Positions 1 through 12,600 of a stretch of 64,000 nt of DNA are shown here, piece by piece (the first letter of the stretch is position 1; every line of letters starts with the position of its first letter). The position numbers and the translations under genes were made by a program. A model generated the notes under the pieces. That model was given only the letters and a program-made list of their open reading frames with translations, searched no databases and was not told the origin of the DNA. The stretch is from Xiphophorus maculatus (lineage: Eukaryota > Chordata > Actinopteri > Cyprinodontiformes > Poeciliidae): NCBI RefSeq assembly GCF_002775205.1, contig NC_036443.1, positions 13,527,373 through 13,591,372 of the forward strand, in the 5' to 3' direction.

Positions 1-507
1 CCTCATTATTTCCAGCTGAGTCAATGAAAAACACCAAAGATGCCGTAGTTTTAGCGTCACCAATGTTACTTATGAAGAACCACTGCTTGGAAAACTTTTT
101 ACACCTTCGCTAAAACTTGTGTGCCTGTTTGCTGGATTAAAAAAATTTTTTTTTCTAAAGATACGGCTTTGAGACATTGTTCACTGGGTGTGCTTAGTGT
201 ATTTGTCCTGGAAACATGTCTCTCCTTAACCTTTGTACTCTCTTCAGTCTGCATAGTGGCACAATTAACACGTACAATAATTGGGCAGGAAATGAGTAAA
301 AAAGTCAAAACAAATTGATGAAAACAACTTTGTAGAAAAAAAGGTCTGGCTCCTTGGAAGTAAAACATTAAGAGACCATCAATGCCTCTTTGTATGTTTT
401 GAAACTGAGCATATTAAGGTTTTTGAATTGACACAAGCTGTCCAGGTGCCTCAAAAACACCATTTCATCTTTCTTTGTTTTCGTCTTCTTCTTATTAAGG
501 GGTTACT
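1..507. other. Upstream or first-intron sequence of eps8l3, no gene seen
   Basis: I see no coding exon here. The short open frames on both strands are AT-rich and match no family I know. A TGAGTCA heptamer (AP-1-like) sits at 17-23, but its position relative to the true promoter is unknown. Confidence 0.35.
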
Positions 508-512
508 CTCAG

Positions 513-581
513 GAGGATTTCCCTCAGAGGCGAGCGTTTCACCAAGATGAGCCCAAGGAATCCCTGCTGCAGAGAAACAGC
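513..581 (+). other. eps8l3: 5' UTR part of the eps8l3 start exon, with an out-of-frame upstream ATG
   Basis: A pyrimidine-rich stretch ending in CTCAG at 508-512 looks like a splice acceptor, so the start exon probably runs 513-612 and an untranslated first exon lies further upstream. An ATG at 547 opens a different frame that stays open past the main ATG at 582 to the exon end. The main frame is also open upstream to the acceptor, so an N-terminal extension cannot be excluded without transcript data. Confidence 0.5.
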
Positions 582-3500
582 ATGTCCAGACCCAGCGGAA
601 GATCCATCTACAGTATGTCCAGACATCAAATCACACCTCCTTAATTAGGTATAATTATGTTTTCTGGGGAAAAAATATGTTTTTTTTCATCAGTGCAGAG
701 AAAAGAGTATGCAGAGACGCTCAACAAAAACCCAGACAGCTTTCAAGTCAGAGTGGAGGTAGGAAATCTGCTCTTGCGTGACGATATAGTTATTATTTTG
801 AATTTAGTCTCAACTTCTCTTCACAAACCCGCTCCTCCCACAGCATCTGTTCATCTGTGAGCTGGACGGCCAGGAGCTGAGGACAGAGGACGACTGTGTG
901 ACCAAGCTCAAGGAGCTGGACGGCAAAGGTCGTCTGTGGCCCCAAGAGATGATCTTAGAGATAAAGGGAGCCTATGTCGTGCTCTGTGATATTGAGACCA
1001 AGGTTGGTATTGATTATCTTAATAATGACCTGAATAATTTGGCAAACAGAAATGAAATAATGAGGTGAATGCATTCGAGGTAAAAAGATGTAACATGAGG
1101 AATGTAGGGTATTTCCACAGTTATTAACTTTGAAAATAGGCCGGTCACGATAACAAATTTTGCTGGATGATGAATTGTCCCAGAACGATAAACGATAATG
1201 TTGTTGTTTTGAGACAATGTCCAAGTAATAGTAACAGTAATAATGGGATAATAATGGCAAAAACACACTCAAAGATAAATAAACTTTAAATTGTAATTAA
1301 CATTTAAATAGACATTTTAAATATCCAAAATAAATACAGAAAACAACAAATAAAATGATTTATGAAGTCGGTGTAAACAAAATTATCTTTCAAAAACAGG
1401 ATAGTTGAGACCAAAGCACCACACTAAAGATTTTTATCACTCTGTTGTTGGTAAAAGGAAAGAGAAAAGAGAAAAACGATAAATCAAGCCAACGAAAATG
1501 ACTGAGTTTCTTTTAATTTATCATGCGGTTAATTGATTTATTGTTTATTGTGACAGGCCTATTTGAAAATCAGTAATCAGTTCAGATCAGGTCTCTTCTG
1601 TATATTGATGGTGAGCATTGACACAGGCTGGGTTCTGTTCAGACACAAGATCATCTTTGGATGAAGTTGGAGACACACTATTGAGTTAAGCCTGGGATAA
1701 AATCTGGTGCTGCTAGTCCAAAACATCTGATTAATTTATAAACATCAGGTTTGACCAATCTTTATAAAAGCAGAACTTTTGTGAGTTTCTGGCCAACGAC
1801 CTTGGAAAACCAACCGTTGCCTCCCGACTGCATGCGGTTATGAGGCTATTTTCATACAATCTGAGGTTCAAGATATCCAAATAAACAAAAGGAAATGCTT
1901 TCAATATAACAATCTGATTCCTGTTTTGGGGTCTTCTGGAGTTCGTCTATAGACACCCTGAGCAAAAAGCCACTTGGTCTTGTTCACTTTGTTACTGTAA
2001 TCTATCCAGTATGCCTGAATCTGCTTTAGTAACCAGAGTATGATGGTTTTATGAGTTTAGAAATACTGTTTGTTGATTAATTTGTAGCGACTCCTTCTGA
2101 TTTTACAGGCGGAGCTGGATTCAATACCTCTAATGAGCATCGTGAAAACCCGTGCAGTGCTGGAAAGCTGCGCCTACAACTCTCTGCTGGTGGTTACCGT
2201 GCAGGAAGCCCGCAGGCGCGGCCCTCAGGTCTTCATGTTCCAGTGTGAGGAGACGGGGGTGAGCTTTACCTTTCACGAGAACCTTTTACTTTGAGCACCA
2301 GGACGCTCCAGGAGAAGGAATTATGTGAAACTGCTATCTGTACATGCTGCTGGGGGTGTGATTAATGGCAGGTCTTGTTATTTTATCAGGCAGAGATCAT
2401 TAAGGCTGATCTGGACAAGGCAATGCAGAGAGGAGGCGGCGATTTAGACCCACGCAGAATGACGCCTGACATCGGGTACACGACTGAGCAAGCATCACAT
2501 TTATGAGAAGTTGGAGAGATTTGATGTTCAGAAAATAATGCTGGAAATATCTTCAGTCGCCAGAGTACAACCAGTTTCCGGCGGGAAAGGTTCAGTCCTG
2601 TGCAGCAGGAGGAGAACCTGCCGCCTGCAGACTACGTGGCCCCGCAGTGGGACAACAGACAGCCAGGTACGCTCAAAGCAAGCTGGGTAGATAGTGCACA
2701 TGTAGCCAACAGCTTCAATGTGTTTAATTAGGATTTTATTCAGTAGAACAACATATATGTGAGCAGGAATCCACTGACAGATGTTATTTTTATCAGTATA
2801 AATGGAGTCTTTGTTCTCTAATGCTTTGTTAGAGAACGTTAGCGAACAAAAAGCATCATGAAGAAACACAGCAGTGAAGATTGAAGCATGTTTAGGTATA
2901 AAACAACATCACAGATCATTATTTAGAACAACAACCCATGGTATCTGTGGATGAGCTGCAGAGATCCACTGCTCGGGTTGGAGAAGCAGTCGACACCACG
3001 TACTCCACGGGTCGGGACTTTATGGAAAAACAGGAAGAAGACAGCCAGGGGTCTTGGTCAGATACAATCTAGTTAAACTTTTGGGCCAACACGGATCTGC
3101 TTTGTGAGGCATAAACACAGCAAATTACCCAGAAGTCACCATCTCCATGGTGAAACATGGTGGTGGCTGCTTGATGCTGTTGTGATGCTTTTCCTCAGCA
3201 TGTCAGGGCAGCTGGTTGGAGACGATGGGAAGATAGCGCCGTAAAAGGCCTCTAAAGGTTTTTATAGCCTTTTAGAGGCTGTAAAAGATTTCAGATAGTT
3301 TCACTAGAGGTAAACATGCAGCCAGAGATGCAATGAAATGGATTTGATTGATTCCTTTGATTAAGTCCAGAGTTGAGCTAATTGAAGAATCTATGACAAA
3401 ACTTGGGGGAAAAAAAGTCCATCCAGTCTTGAGTTATTTTACAAAGATGGTAGAGACAAACTCCAAAAAACCGCCCACTGTAACCAGCTTCTGTGAGGTC

Positions 3501-6500
3501 AAATTTACTGTAAAAAGTGTTTCAGCAGCAAACCTGAGTAACCATCAACATTCTCTGTCATTTTGTATCTCTTATCCATTTAGATTACAGACCTGACTCA
3601 CGTCCCTATTCTCCACAAGAAGAGATGTCGAATTATTCCGATTTTCAAGATTCAGACATGGCTATGCAGCGAGCAGAGATGGAGAGAAGCACGGTGAGTG
3701 CTATGTACTCTGCAGCTCTCTCTTTGACCGTCCAACTTCGAGCTTCTGCAGCCTCCATTTATGTTTTCATTCCTTTCCTCAGGACATTTTTAACCACATT
3801 TTAACTGATGTGGAGATCTTCGGCGGCAAAGTGGCACAAGTTATGAATGCAGCTCCGGAGAAAGAAAACAAGGGCAAGGTTAAGTTTTCGAAGAAGAAAA
3901 AATCCAAATCAAATGGTAATAATCGACAGAGATCATTCGCATATCATAACGCGCCTGGTGGTTAAGTTGATGATGTGACTGTTTTCGTGCCGCAGCATCC
4001 AATCTGCCACACTGGAATGAATATGTCGCATTTCTTCAGAAAATTAAATATGGATTCAATCTGCTGGTACGTACCGGTTTGGTCGCTACAGTTTGGCCGT
4101 GAAGTAATCTGTTACTGCAGTGAAAAAAATAACCTAAACTTTTCTTGACATCACAGGCCCAGCTGAATGGAGCCCTAAGCAACCCCACTGCTGATCTTTA
4201 TGTGCATATCTTCTTCTCTTTCCTGGGCAATGTAAGCTCCTCCCGCTCCAGGTATTTCCCCTATCTGGTCTCAGTTGTGACAGTGCATGCATACTATTTT
4301 TTTTTTTCCCGCAGACCGTTCCTCTGTATCCCCAAGATTTACCTCCAACAATCACCTCCCCCCTGCTGACGGACGAGGCTGTGAGGCTCCTCAGTCAAGT
4401 TTTGGATCCCCAGGAGAAACAAATCTGGATGAATCTGGGAGAATGCTGGAACATTCCCAGGTCAGTCATTTTCTACAGGCACCTGGTTCTTTTTTTATTT
4501 CACAAAGCTTGTAAAAATTCCTCAGATACAAGCCACTCTCGTAATTTCCTGTTCCGCCAAGCCCAAACTGGGCGTAGGCATCCAGCAGAATATAAGTAAC
4601 TACAGGTCAAAGTTTAGGTTGATTTTCTAATATGAGGAAAAATGGCAGAAAGGTGTGTTTTATTATGAATCACAGCTGGAAAAACAGACTCACTGCAACA
4701 ATATCAGAGGAGTTGTTTTAGGTGATGCGACTCAAGTCAATCTCTACTCACAACCTTTGGATTTTATGCAATAAATCAACACAAAGTAGCAGATTATAAT
4801 GGGAAAGAAAAAAGGTCTTAACAAATAAAAATCTGACAAATGTCAGCATTTATATTTAAGCCCCCATGTTGCTCTGGTTACAGCTGCAGGTCTTGCAAAT
4901 CTAGACAAATCCATTGTTATTATCATAATATCTCAAGCTCAGTTCAATTAGGAGACCATGTGGGAACATAAATCTTAGACTTGTCACTAATTCATAATTG
5001 CGCTTAGGTCTAGACTTTAACTGGACCATTCAAACACAGTGAAAAATCCATTTGATTGTGGCTCTGGCTGTAAGTCTGAAGCTATTGCTTCAAGGTGAAC
5101 CTCGGTCCAGGATCTGATTTTATTTGCAGCTTTTCTTCCAGGACTACCTTGAATCTGCTCTGACTAGCTTGCCTCTCCCTGCTGAAGAAAAGCCTCCCCA
5201 CAGCATCATGCTTCCTCATAATTGAATTGTTTGATCTGAAATCAACAAAAGTAACAAAAAACAAAAGCTTAAAACGTTTTCACAGTGCTGCGGCGTTTCG
5301 TATGTGTCCCAGAAGTCTTTAATTTTGCAACAGACTCATCCACGGCACCCTTGAAATACAAACTACCAAATACAATAAACTCGTAAAGATAATTATTAAG
5401 CTTCTACCTGTTGCTTTGTCTTATCTGTCTGTCCGTCTATTCATCTCTGTTGTTTCTGTTCAGCTGGTAGAAAACCGACTTTCTACCAGCTGAAAGTAGG
5501 AAGAAATTGATTTGTTCAAAGCATCTGTTCAGTACATGGTCAGGTTCAGAGTCACCTAGTGACATCATACTGTAGAGCTGCGTATTATCCACATAGCTAT
5601 GGTAACCAGTATTATTGTTAAAACCTGAGCTAGTGCAGACGTTAAATAGGAGGGGTCCCAGGATTGAACCACATGTGACTTCTGTGCGCTCTGATGAGAA
5701 GTTACCTATAGACACAAAGAAGTCCCTGTTCTTAAGAATCAAACCAATCAAGAACTGTTCCAGAGTCCTGCCCAGCTCTCCAGCCACTTCTAGAATATAT
5801 CATGGTCATCAGTGTCAAGTGTCAAGCTATGAAGTCCAACAGAACCAGCACTGTGGTTCTTCTATAGTCTGTATTTATGTAGGTATCAGTTTCTTATTGT
5901 TATTTTCCTTTAACCCTTCTTTCTGCTCCCAGGTCTTCCTGGCCAGGCGATGTCGATCCTTACATCCCAGAGTTTTATGACGGCTGGCAGGCTCCTGCAC
6001 CCCTTCACTCCCCTCCTGATCCTCAGCGGAACCATCCACTGAACAGAAACAACAGCCAGCGCTTTCCGCCCGGACCAATGAACAATGACCGGAACTACTC
6101 GCCCAGAGCTACGGTTCAGCGCTCTGAGGTGGTTAACACTTACCCAGTCATCAAGTGAATGACTGTTAGAAATCATGGGTTCGCAGCAGCTCCAGCAACA
6201 GATTAAATTGTGTGTTTTTTTTAAAAGACATTGTTTACCTGTTAACACAACACTGTAAAGTTCTGAATGTGTTTTCAAATGACAGAAAAGAGTGAAACTT
6301 TTAACCTGTTGACAGGAGTTGAAATCATAGCGTGTAGAAAAAAGGCCAGAGCAATCATTTCTATGATTTTCCACTCTTACTATTCAACAGAGCAACACTA
6401 GAACATGTTTGGTTTGAAGAAACAAGCTAAAGGTCCACAGTTCTTATCATGATGTACCTTGTGTCTTATACAGCCCAGGTCCAACGGTCCAATGAGATCA

Positions 6501-9054
6501 CCGCCATCTCAATAGTGAGTTTTATCAGCAGTGCCTGCAGGGTCGCACGCAACTAACATTTCCTTGTTCCTTACTCTGTTATTATAAAAAACGTTAACAG
6601 AATGTTTTGTTTGTTGTGGTTTCAGCCCGACCGAGCCGCCGCTCTACATGCGTGTCATGTACAACTTCTCAGCAAGGAACATGCAGGAGCTGACTGTCAC
6701 GCAGGGAGAGGTGGTTCAGGTAAGAGGTCCAACATGATCGCTTAAAGGTATACATTTAGATTTATAGTACACATTACTGGTTTATTATACCTAGCATGGC
6801 TATTTGTATTTGTCCCAGTATCTACTGCCTCTAGAAACCCTTGATTATGTTGAGGAGCTGCAGAGATCCACAGCCAACAGTGCAATCTGGCCTTTATAAT
6901 AGAGCAGCAAGAAGAAATTCATTGATTCGAGCCAAATAAGTCATTTTTCTGGTTTGCCAGAACCACTTAGGGAACACAGCCTTAGTTGAGACGATGGTGG
7001 TGATGGTAGTAGGAGTTTGTCCTGCACTCAGTGGGTTGCCGGTTTGATTCCAGCCCTGTCTGCCTTCTGAGCATGTCAGATTGTAGCTTGCCACCATCAG
7101 TGTGTGAATATGTGAAAGACCGAATGTAGTGTGAAGGGCTTTGGGGCTCAGTGCCATTTACATGTAAAATGCAAAGTTTGACAGAAAAACACTATGCCTG
7201 CGTTGAGAAATCCATTAAAGAATGATAGACACAACTAGAAAACTTAATCTAATTCGACTGACCTTGAAAACTAGATCTGTAATCCCAATCGTCCAGGACC
7301 GGTGTCCTGCCACTTTTAGATGTGACCCTGGTGGTAAGTCAGCTGAATCATCTCCTCAGTATGCAGTGACACTTCTTCAGGCCTGTTAATGACCTGGTTA
7401 TTTGACTCAGGTGTGTTGAAGCATATTGGTCCCCAAAGCCTGGATTTGAAGACCTATGAAGTTCAAAGCTGCTTCATACTTTTTCTAACCACCTTTCACT
7501 GCAGTTAAATCTGCAAGTTGTTTAGAGTATCTAACGTCTGGATTTCATAAATAATGCATATTTTCTTCCATATTTTTCGTAGTTGTTCTAAAGTCCTTTG
7601 AATTAGGACATTTTCAATCTGATCAGATGCAAAATATGACAACTACGGTAATCAGAAGGCAAACTTTTGATCAGAAGTCGATCTGATCAGATCAACTGTT
7701 AAAATTTAATCTGCATGCTTCCCTGAATGCTTAGCTTTCTGAGAGATAGAACAGGTTTGACCATTGACATATTTTTGGTTCATGCTGGAACTGCAGACAA
7801 CAAAAGGCTTAATAATCTTTAATCTTCCAAAGTTGGAGTTGTTTTTCCAGCTTGTTTGTACTTGCAGAACTATCAAGGTATTTGTAAATTTCATGATCTG
7901 CTCCCCTTCTTGACAGGTGGTCCAGAAATCTAGGCCATGGTGGCTTGTTCGAAACTCCCGTAACGAGGAGGGCAACGTTCCTCCAAACATTTTGGAGCAA
8001 GTTGAGAACAACGAGTCCTCGGAAGAGCAGCGGGTGAGCCAAGAGGACGGTGGCGCTACATAGAAACAAAACTAACCGATTTAACACTCTCTTCTTCACT
8101 TTGCTTCACAGTGGGACTCACGGAGCCAGGTTACTCTCGACTACAACTCCACTCCTGCAGAAGTGAAAGCATGGCTTGAGAGCAGAAATTTCTCTAGAAT
8201 GTAAGGACCAGTCTCTAACTTCAGGATGGTTATTCAGTAAAAATGAATGATTTATAAAGAATAAACAGGGAATTCTTGGTTGCCAACTTCTCTTGGCCAG
8301 CACTGTGTCTAGCCTCGGTGTCCTGACTGGAAGACTGCTTCTGGGAATGAGCAAAGAGGATATCAGGACGGTGTGCCCCGAAGAAGCTGGAAAAGTCTTC
8401 TTCCAGCTTCAAGGTGTTAAGTCACAACTCGCAGTAAGTCGTGTGCACTCTTCTAAAAATTTGTAAGTCATAACAAACTTTTGCTAAGTTGCTGATGCTA
8501 ATTTTAATTCATTCTGATAGCTTGGAAAATGGTTAGCCATGTAGTTTAATTTCAACGGTGACATGAACAGACAGGTAAAATGAATCTGTTTCTTCTTCTT
8601 GGCCGGTTGGATTGGTCACAGTCAGTTTGAGACTAAACCTGTACACCCAGAAGGCCCAGGCATGCAGGGCACCAAAAAAATTCAAACAACTTTCAGGGAG
8701 ATTATTCTCCTGGAATATATATAATAAAGTTTTACCTTGGAATCAAAATAGTGTGGCTAGAAGCACTATGGAGTTTATTTGTTAAAACACCGTACGACCT
8801 GCAACTGCTGTATACTATACATTACCCTCAAATAATTATATTAGTCTCAAAAAGGAGAGATCAGGAGTGTAAAAAGAAAACTGTATGTTAACTAGTAGAG
8901 AAAAAGTCTAGCTATTATGAGTGACCTTTAAGCAACAATAACCCCCCAGTTCTCTCAGATCACATCTCTGCATGCAGAAAACATCTGTAATGCTTCATTT
9001 TTTTTCCTGCAGCTCGCCAGCGAGTCGTCACAAATGTACAACCACCGCTACTGA
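582..9054 (+). CDS. eps8l3: EPS8-like protein 3 (18 coding exons, 615 aa)
   Basis: EPS8-family adaptor; relatives link receptor tyrosine kinases to Rac activation and actin remodelling. Coding exons: 582-612, 694-758, 844-1002, 2109-2258, 2390-2475, 2557-2666, 3584-3693, 3783-3915, 3996-4066, 4157-4231, 4315-4460, 5933-6128, 6474-6514, 6626-6719, 7917-8033, 8112-8200, 8301-8433, 9013-9054. Phases join without a break and the total is 1848 bases, stop included. Domains: N-terminal PTB (about residues 14-160), a middle helical region (about 238-380), SH3 (about 462-523, with YNFSA, ELTV and the WW pair) and a C-terminal SAM-like effector region (about 533-600). The N-terminus MSRPSGRSIY resembles what I recall of human EPS8L3, which fixes the start. 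The family member is inferred from this and from the GSTM neighbours. The weakest boundary is the donor after 6128 (GTGGTT); 6113 is an in-frame alternative. Confidence 0.93.
1137..1561. mobile_element. Non-autonomous hAT-type DNA transposon with 8-bp target duplication
   Basis: The ends form an imperfect inverted repeat: TAGGCCGGTCACGATAA at the left and, read inward on the other strand, TAGGCCTGTCACAATAA at the right (15 of 17 identical). It is flanked by an exact 8-bp direct repeat, TTTGAAAA, at 1129-1136 and 1562-1569. An 8-bp duplication is the hAT superfamily hallmark. The interior is AT-rich without a transposase frame, so this is a MITE. It lies in eps8l3 intron 3. Confidence 0.8.
2925..3260 (+). 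mobile_element. Degenerate Tc1/mariner-like transposon fragment
   Basis: Text such as the stretch around 3149-3225 (a 'catggtggtggc...' block, then a 'cagctggttgga' block) matches the interior of a Tc1-like element very common in teleosts, recognised from memory. No intact frame remains. It lies in eps8l3 intron 6. Confidence 0.55.
4690..5270 (-). mobile_element. Degenerate Tc1/mariner-like transposon remnant
   Basis: The order of recognisable blocks (an 'aacacaaagtagc' block at 4779, a 'tctagactttaactgg' block at 5010, a 'gctgaagaaaag' block at 5181) matches a common teleost Tc1-like element read from the strand opposite its transposase. It is heavily mutated and lies in eps8l3 intron 11. 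Confidence 0.6.
5437..5787 (-). pseudogene. Reverse transcriptase fragment of a non-LTR retrotransposon
   Basis: A 116-codon minus-strand frame contains GSILGPLLFN followed by YVDNTQLY. These are the conserved RT blocks of Rex1/CR1/L2-type LINEs, where the second is normally YADDTQLY. The catalytic aspartate pair is broken (DD to DN), and only the palm region remains, so this is a dead fragment. It sits in eps8l3 intron 11 beside the Tc1 remnant. LINE clade assignment is tentative. Confidence 0.75.
7000..7175 (+). repeat. tRNA-derived SINE-like repeat
   Basis: A polymerase III B-box-like element, GGTTTGATTCC, lies at 7041-7051, with an A-box-like stretch about 30 bases before it. The body ends in a block resembling the tail of widespread fish SINEs (the 'gtgtgaatatgtg' block, then a 'gggctttggggc' block). 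It is in eps8l3 intron 14. The family name is not certain. Confidence 0.5.
7294..7460. mobile_element. Probable hAT-type MITE remnant
   Basis: A 'ccaggaccggtgtcctg' start and a 'gtgttgaagca' block near the other end resemble a common teleost non-autonomous DNA element related in sequence to the one at 61895-62097. No clean inverted repeats or target duplication could be read. Confidence 0.4.
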
Positions 9055-9408
9055 CAACAACTACAGCTGTGACGCTTAAACTTCTGGACTTAACGGTTCT
9101 GAATCCCTCTGAATCTAGAGATCTGCTCTCACTCTTAGGATCTACTGAACTTTATCCAACTTTGTTTATTTCACAGTTTGGCCTGGTTTTGTATAGCACA
9201 TAAAAAAAGTAATCAATCACTTGAAGTAATCTGTTTTTTCACATGTTAATAACTAACCTTTGTATTAGGCTAATCAGGACTATTGCCTCTAATCTAATCA
9301 TCCATGAACATGTATAAATATGTCTAAAATTGTGTGATACCTTCTACTGCAGTAAGTCATCGTGTTTTTTTTAAATGACTCTTGCATGTGATTTATTGTA
9401 GAAAGTTT

Positions 9409-9418
9409 AATAAATAAA
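9409..9418 (+). promoter_or_regulatory. eps8l3: Poly(A) signals of eps8l3
   Basis: Two overlapping AATAAA hexamers (9409-9414 and 9413-9418) lie about 355 bases past the eps8l3 stop codon. They point toward the gstm gene on the other strand. Confidence 0.75.
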
Positions 9419-9440
9419 ATCAGATTCAAGTGAGATTTAG

Positions 9441-9446
9441 TTTATT
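9441..9446 (-). promoter_or_regulatory. Poly(A) signal of the first gstm gene
   Basis: TTTATT on the plus strand is AATAAA on the minus strand, about 210 bases past the gstm stop codon. It lies only 23 bases beyond the eps8l3 signals on the opposite strand. Confidence 0.65.
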
Positions 9447-9656
9447 CTGTCAACAAAACATGTTACAAAACTAACAAGTGCTTTGATTGAAATTAAAGTA
9501 TTCACCTTCATATCTTTACAAACCAAAAGGACATGAAGGCTTCATGATACAAAAAAAAAAAAAAGATGACAAATTTACTCCTGAATTTAAGTTTCTCCAG
9601 TAAGTTGCACTTGTGGAAAGCACTTTGTATTTCTAAGGCAGAGGTGAGTTGAGTCT

Positions 9657-12600
9657 TCACTCCTTCTTGTGTCCCCATTTGGCCATCTTGTTGTTGACGG
9701 GAGTCTTAATGAACCGGCTGGACTTCATGTAGGCAGCAATCTTCTCTAGAGCCTACAACGACAGGAGAGGAGATAAGCGGACGGAAAATGAAATGAGTTC
9801 CTCTGGCCCTGATTACTGAAGTAATGCGTTATCTCAGGTCTATGTAATTACTCCATAAATACACTTACTGACGTCACAAAGACAGTTTCTCACAAACCAA
9901 AGAATGGCAGCATCTTTGCACTTTTTGCATCTGCCAGCATCAGAGTTTTCTCACCTCAAAGCGGTCTAAGAAATCTTTGAGGTTTTTGAAGTTGTCCAAG
10001 CATGAAGACTGAAACATCCTGTGTTGATCCAGCAGCTCATACATGACAAAGTCCACAAAGGTGATCTAATAGGAATGGAAATGATTACCAAACAGTTTTT
10101 AAAGTATACAATAAACTCGGGCATTCAGTCATATTTAGGAAGTGAATTCATAATGAATATGTGCCAGATAATTTATCAAACTCTTTTGAGCTCTCATCTT
10201 AATTTCCACCAGAAACGTACAACACGAATAATGGGAAGTACGGAGCTCATTCAACCTGAAGAACCACAAGGTTTGTGGTTCTGGGTAAGTGCAAGATCAG
10301 CAAATGTGTAAATTCAGTTATGAATAAAATACCACATAATTAAATCTTGTTCTAATTGTCAGGATTTCTAAATTTTTCCAAGTAAAATTCTTTAAGCCCA
10401 TGTTAAGACATAAAAAAAGTTCACAAAGAATTGGAGGCAGACATTGGATTTCAGTATGGAACCTGTAATAACCAGACAATGTAAGGAAGAAAGACATACA
10501 AGTACATCTGAAAATTCTGAATATTGGGAAAAAGTTCAGTAATCTTATTAATCTTCACAGTAAGAGTTTCAATTTCTACAAAATATTCAATTTTTTTTAG
10601 AAGAGGTAACTTTGAAGAAAGGATAAAGAAAGAAAGGAACAGAGGACATAAGAAAAGAATGAATGCAAAGTGAGAGGGAGGGCAGAAAGGAAGGAAGCAA
10701 GCAAAGGACAGACAACTATGGAATGACATGAGAAAAAAAGGAGCTCGGGTAGGTAAAAATTAGAACAAGGGGAAATAAAGAAAATAAGGAAGGAAAAAAT
10801 GACAAGGAAGAAGTGAGGAAATATACAATTAAGGAAGGAGGAAGAATGCAAGGACACTGAGGAAGAACATCTAGACAGTGGGACAGGGAACAAAGTCTGG
10901 AAATACAAATGTATTTTTCCAAACTTATTCAGACCAGAAAAATAATAAAATCACAAAGTATGTGTTTTCCATATTGCATAGGAACCCTGTACTTTGGCCT
11001 TCAATACATTTTGCTGAAGGTTTTGATGTTTTTGAAGCCAAAACAAAATCTTTAACCCTCCAAAGTCCACCCAAACTGGATGCTGAGGAAAAAATGAGCT
11101 AAAAACAACAATTACATACTTTCTTTCACTTTTAAATCTGAAATATTTTAATCTGTATTAAGCCTACACCGCCCCCTGCTGGTATCATTGTGTAACATCT
11201 GAAATGAAGCTCAAAGGAATGAAAGCGATTCCTCAAACTGTTTGAGGGCTAGATTTTTTTTCACTGCATGTTTTAAATCCGCTTACATCAATAATTTGGT
11301 CTTTATAGAACATACTTAAAAAAATAAACATACTTAAAAATAACTAAGCAGCTGAAAGGTGGCCACAGGAGCAACCAGCAAATTAGACGAAATGCTATTG
11401 GATCAAAAAATGCGCTATAAAGCTTAATTTTTAGCTTTCAATATAAACTCAAACTGAGACAACTTACCTTATCACCAGCGAACCACTTCCTGTCACCCAG
11501 GAAGTCAGAGAACTGCTTCAGCGTACCTTGCAGCGAGCTGATGTACCCCGACTTTTGATTTTCCTGATTTTATGGAGGGAAGGCCGACTTTAGTGGGCGT
11601 CCAGATTTACTGTGAAAACATTTAAACGTCTACTTACAAAGTCGGTGTAGCACAGCCTCACAAAGCCGTTTCTAAAGTCCATGGCCTGGTTCTCCAGCAG
11701 GTCCACTCTGACCTTTTCAGCCTCTGTCTCTCCACCTGTTATCACCCCAAAGTCCACAAAAAGAACATTTGGCATCAGAAAACTATGAAATTAAATTAAA
11801 GAAAAAAACAACTTGATTTTGTATTATGAATGAAGGACCCCAATACATACACAGATTGTGTTTGCGAGCGATGTATCTCATAATGGCGTTGCTCTGCGTT
11901 ATCTTCCTGTCTCCATCCAACAGGTAGGGCAGCTACGGGGAGGGTCAATCACAAAACCATCATCAACAAAACACTTGAACCTGCTGTACGGTGAAAGCAA
12001 AGCTGAATAATTCTTACGTTGGGGAAGTCAATTCCAAGTTTGTCTTTCTCACCAAGCCAGGAGCTTCTGTCATAGTCCGGAGCTGTAAGAGAGAAATGTG
12101 TGATTTATTCAAATCTGGTAATGTAGTGGATTTTCTTCATCTGTTAACTGAAACAGCGCATCACCTTCACCACAGGTGTAAAACTTTTCATCATACTCAG
12201 TGCCGGTGTACTCCAGGAGGAGGCGGATGGGCTGGGCGAGCTGCATGGATTCAGAAAATAGGGAGAAATTATTTCATTGTCAGGGTTGACATCGACACCA
12301 AATACAGACATGGACAAACTTCAGAATACGCACAATTGAATTATCCAGTTTCATATATATAAAAAAAAAAAAACAACAAAAAAAAAACACTCACAGCATT
12401 ATTTAAGTTTTAATAAGACTGAGATTTGTCTAGGCTTTATGTAAGGTTTAGATTTCAACTTCTCAGAAGATGATCATCTGATTTCTCACTTAACCGAGTT
12501 TAGTGTCTAATTAAGTTTTAAATCACATTAAGACAACAGCTTGTGAAAAAGACACTTGACCACTCTCTATGTGCTATAATGTAATTATCCCGCCATTCAT

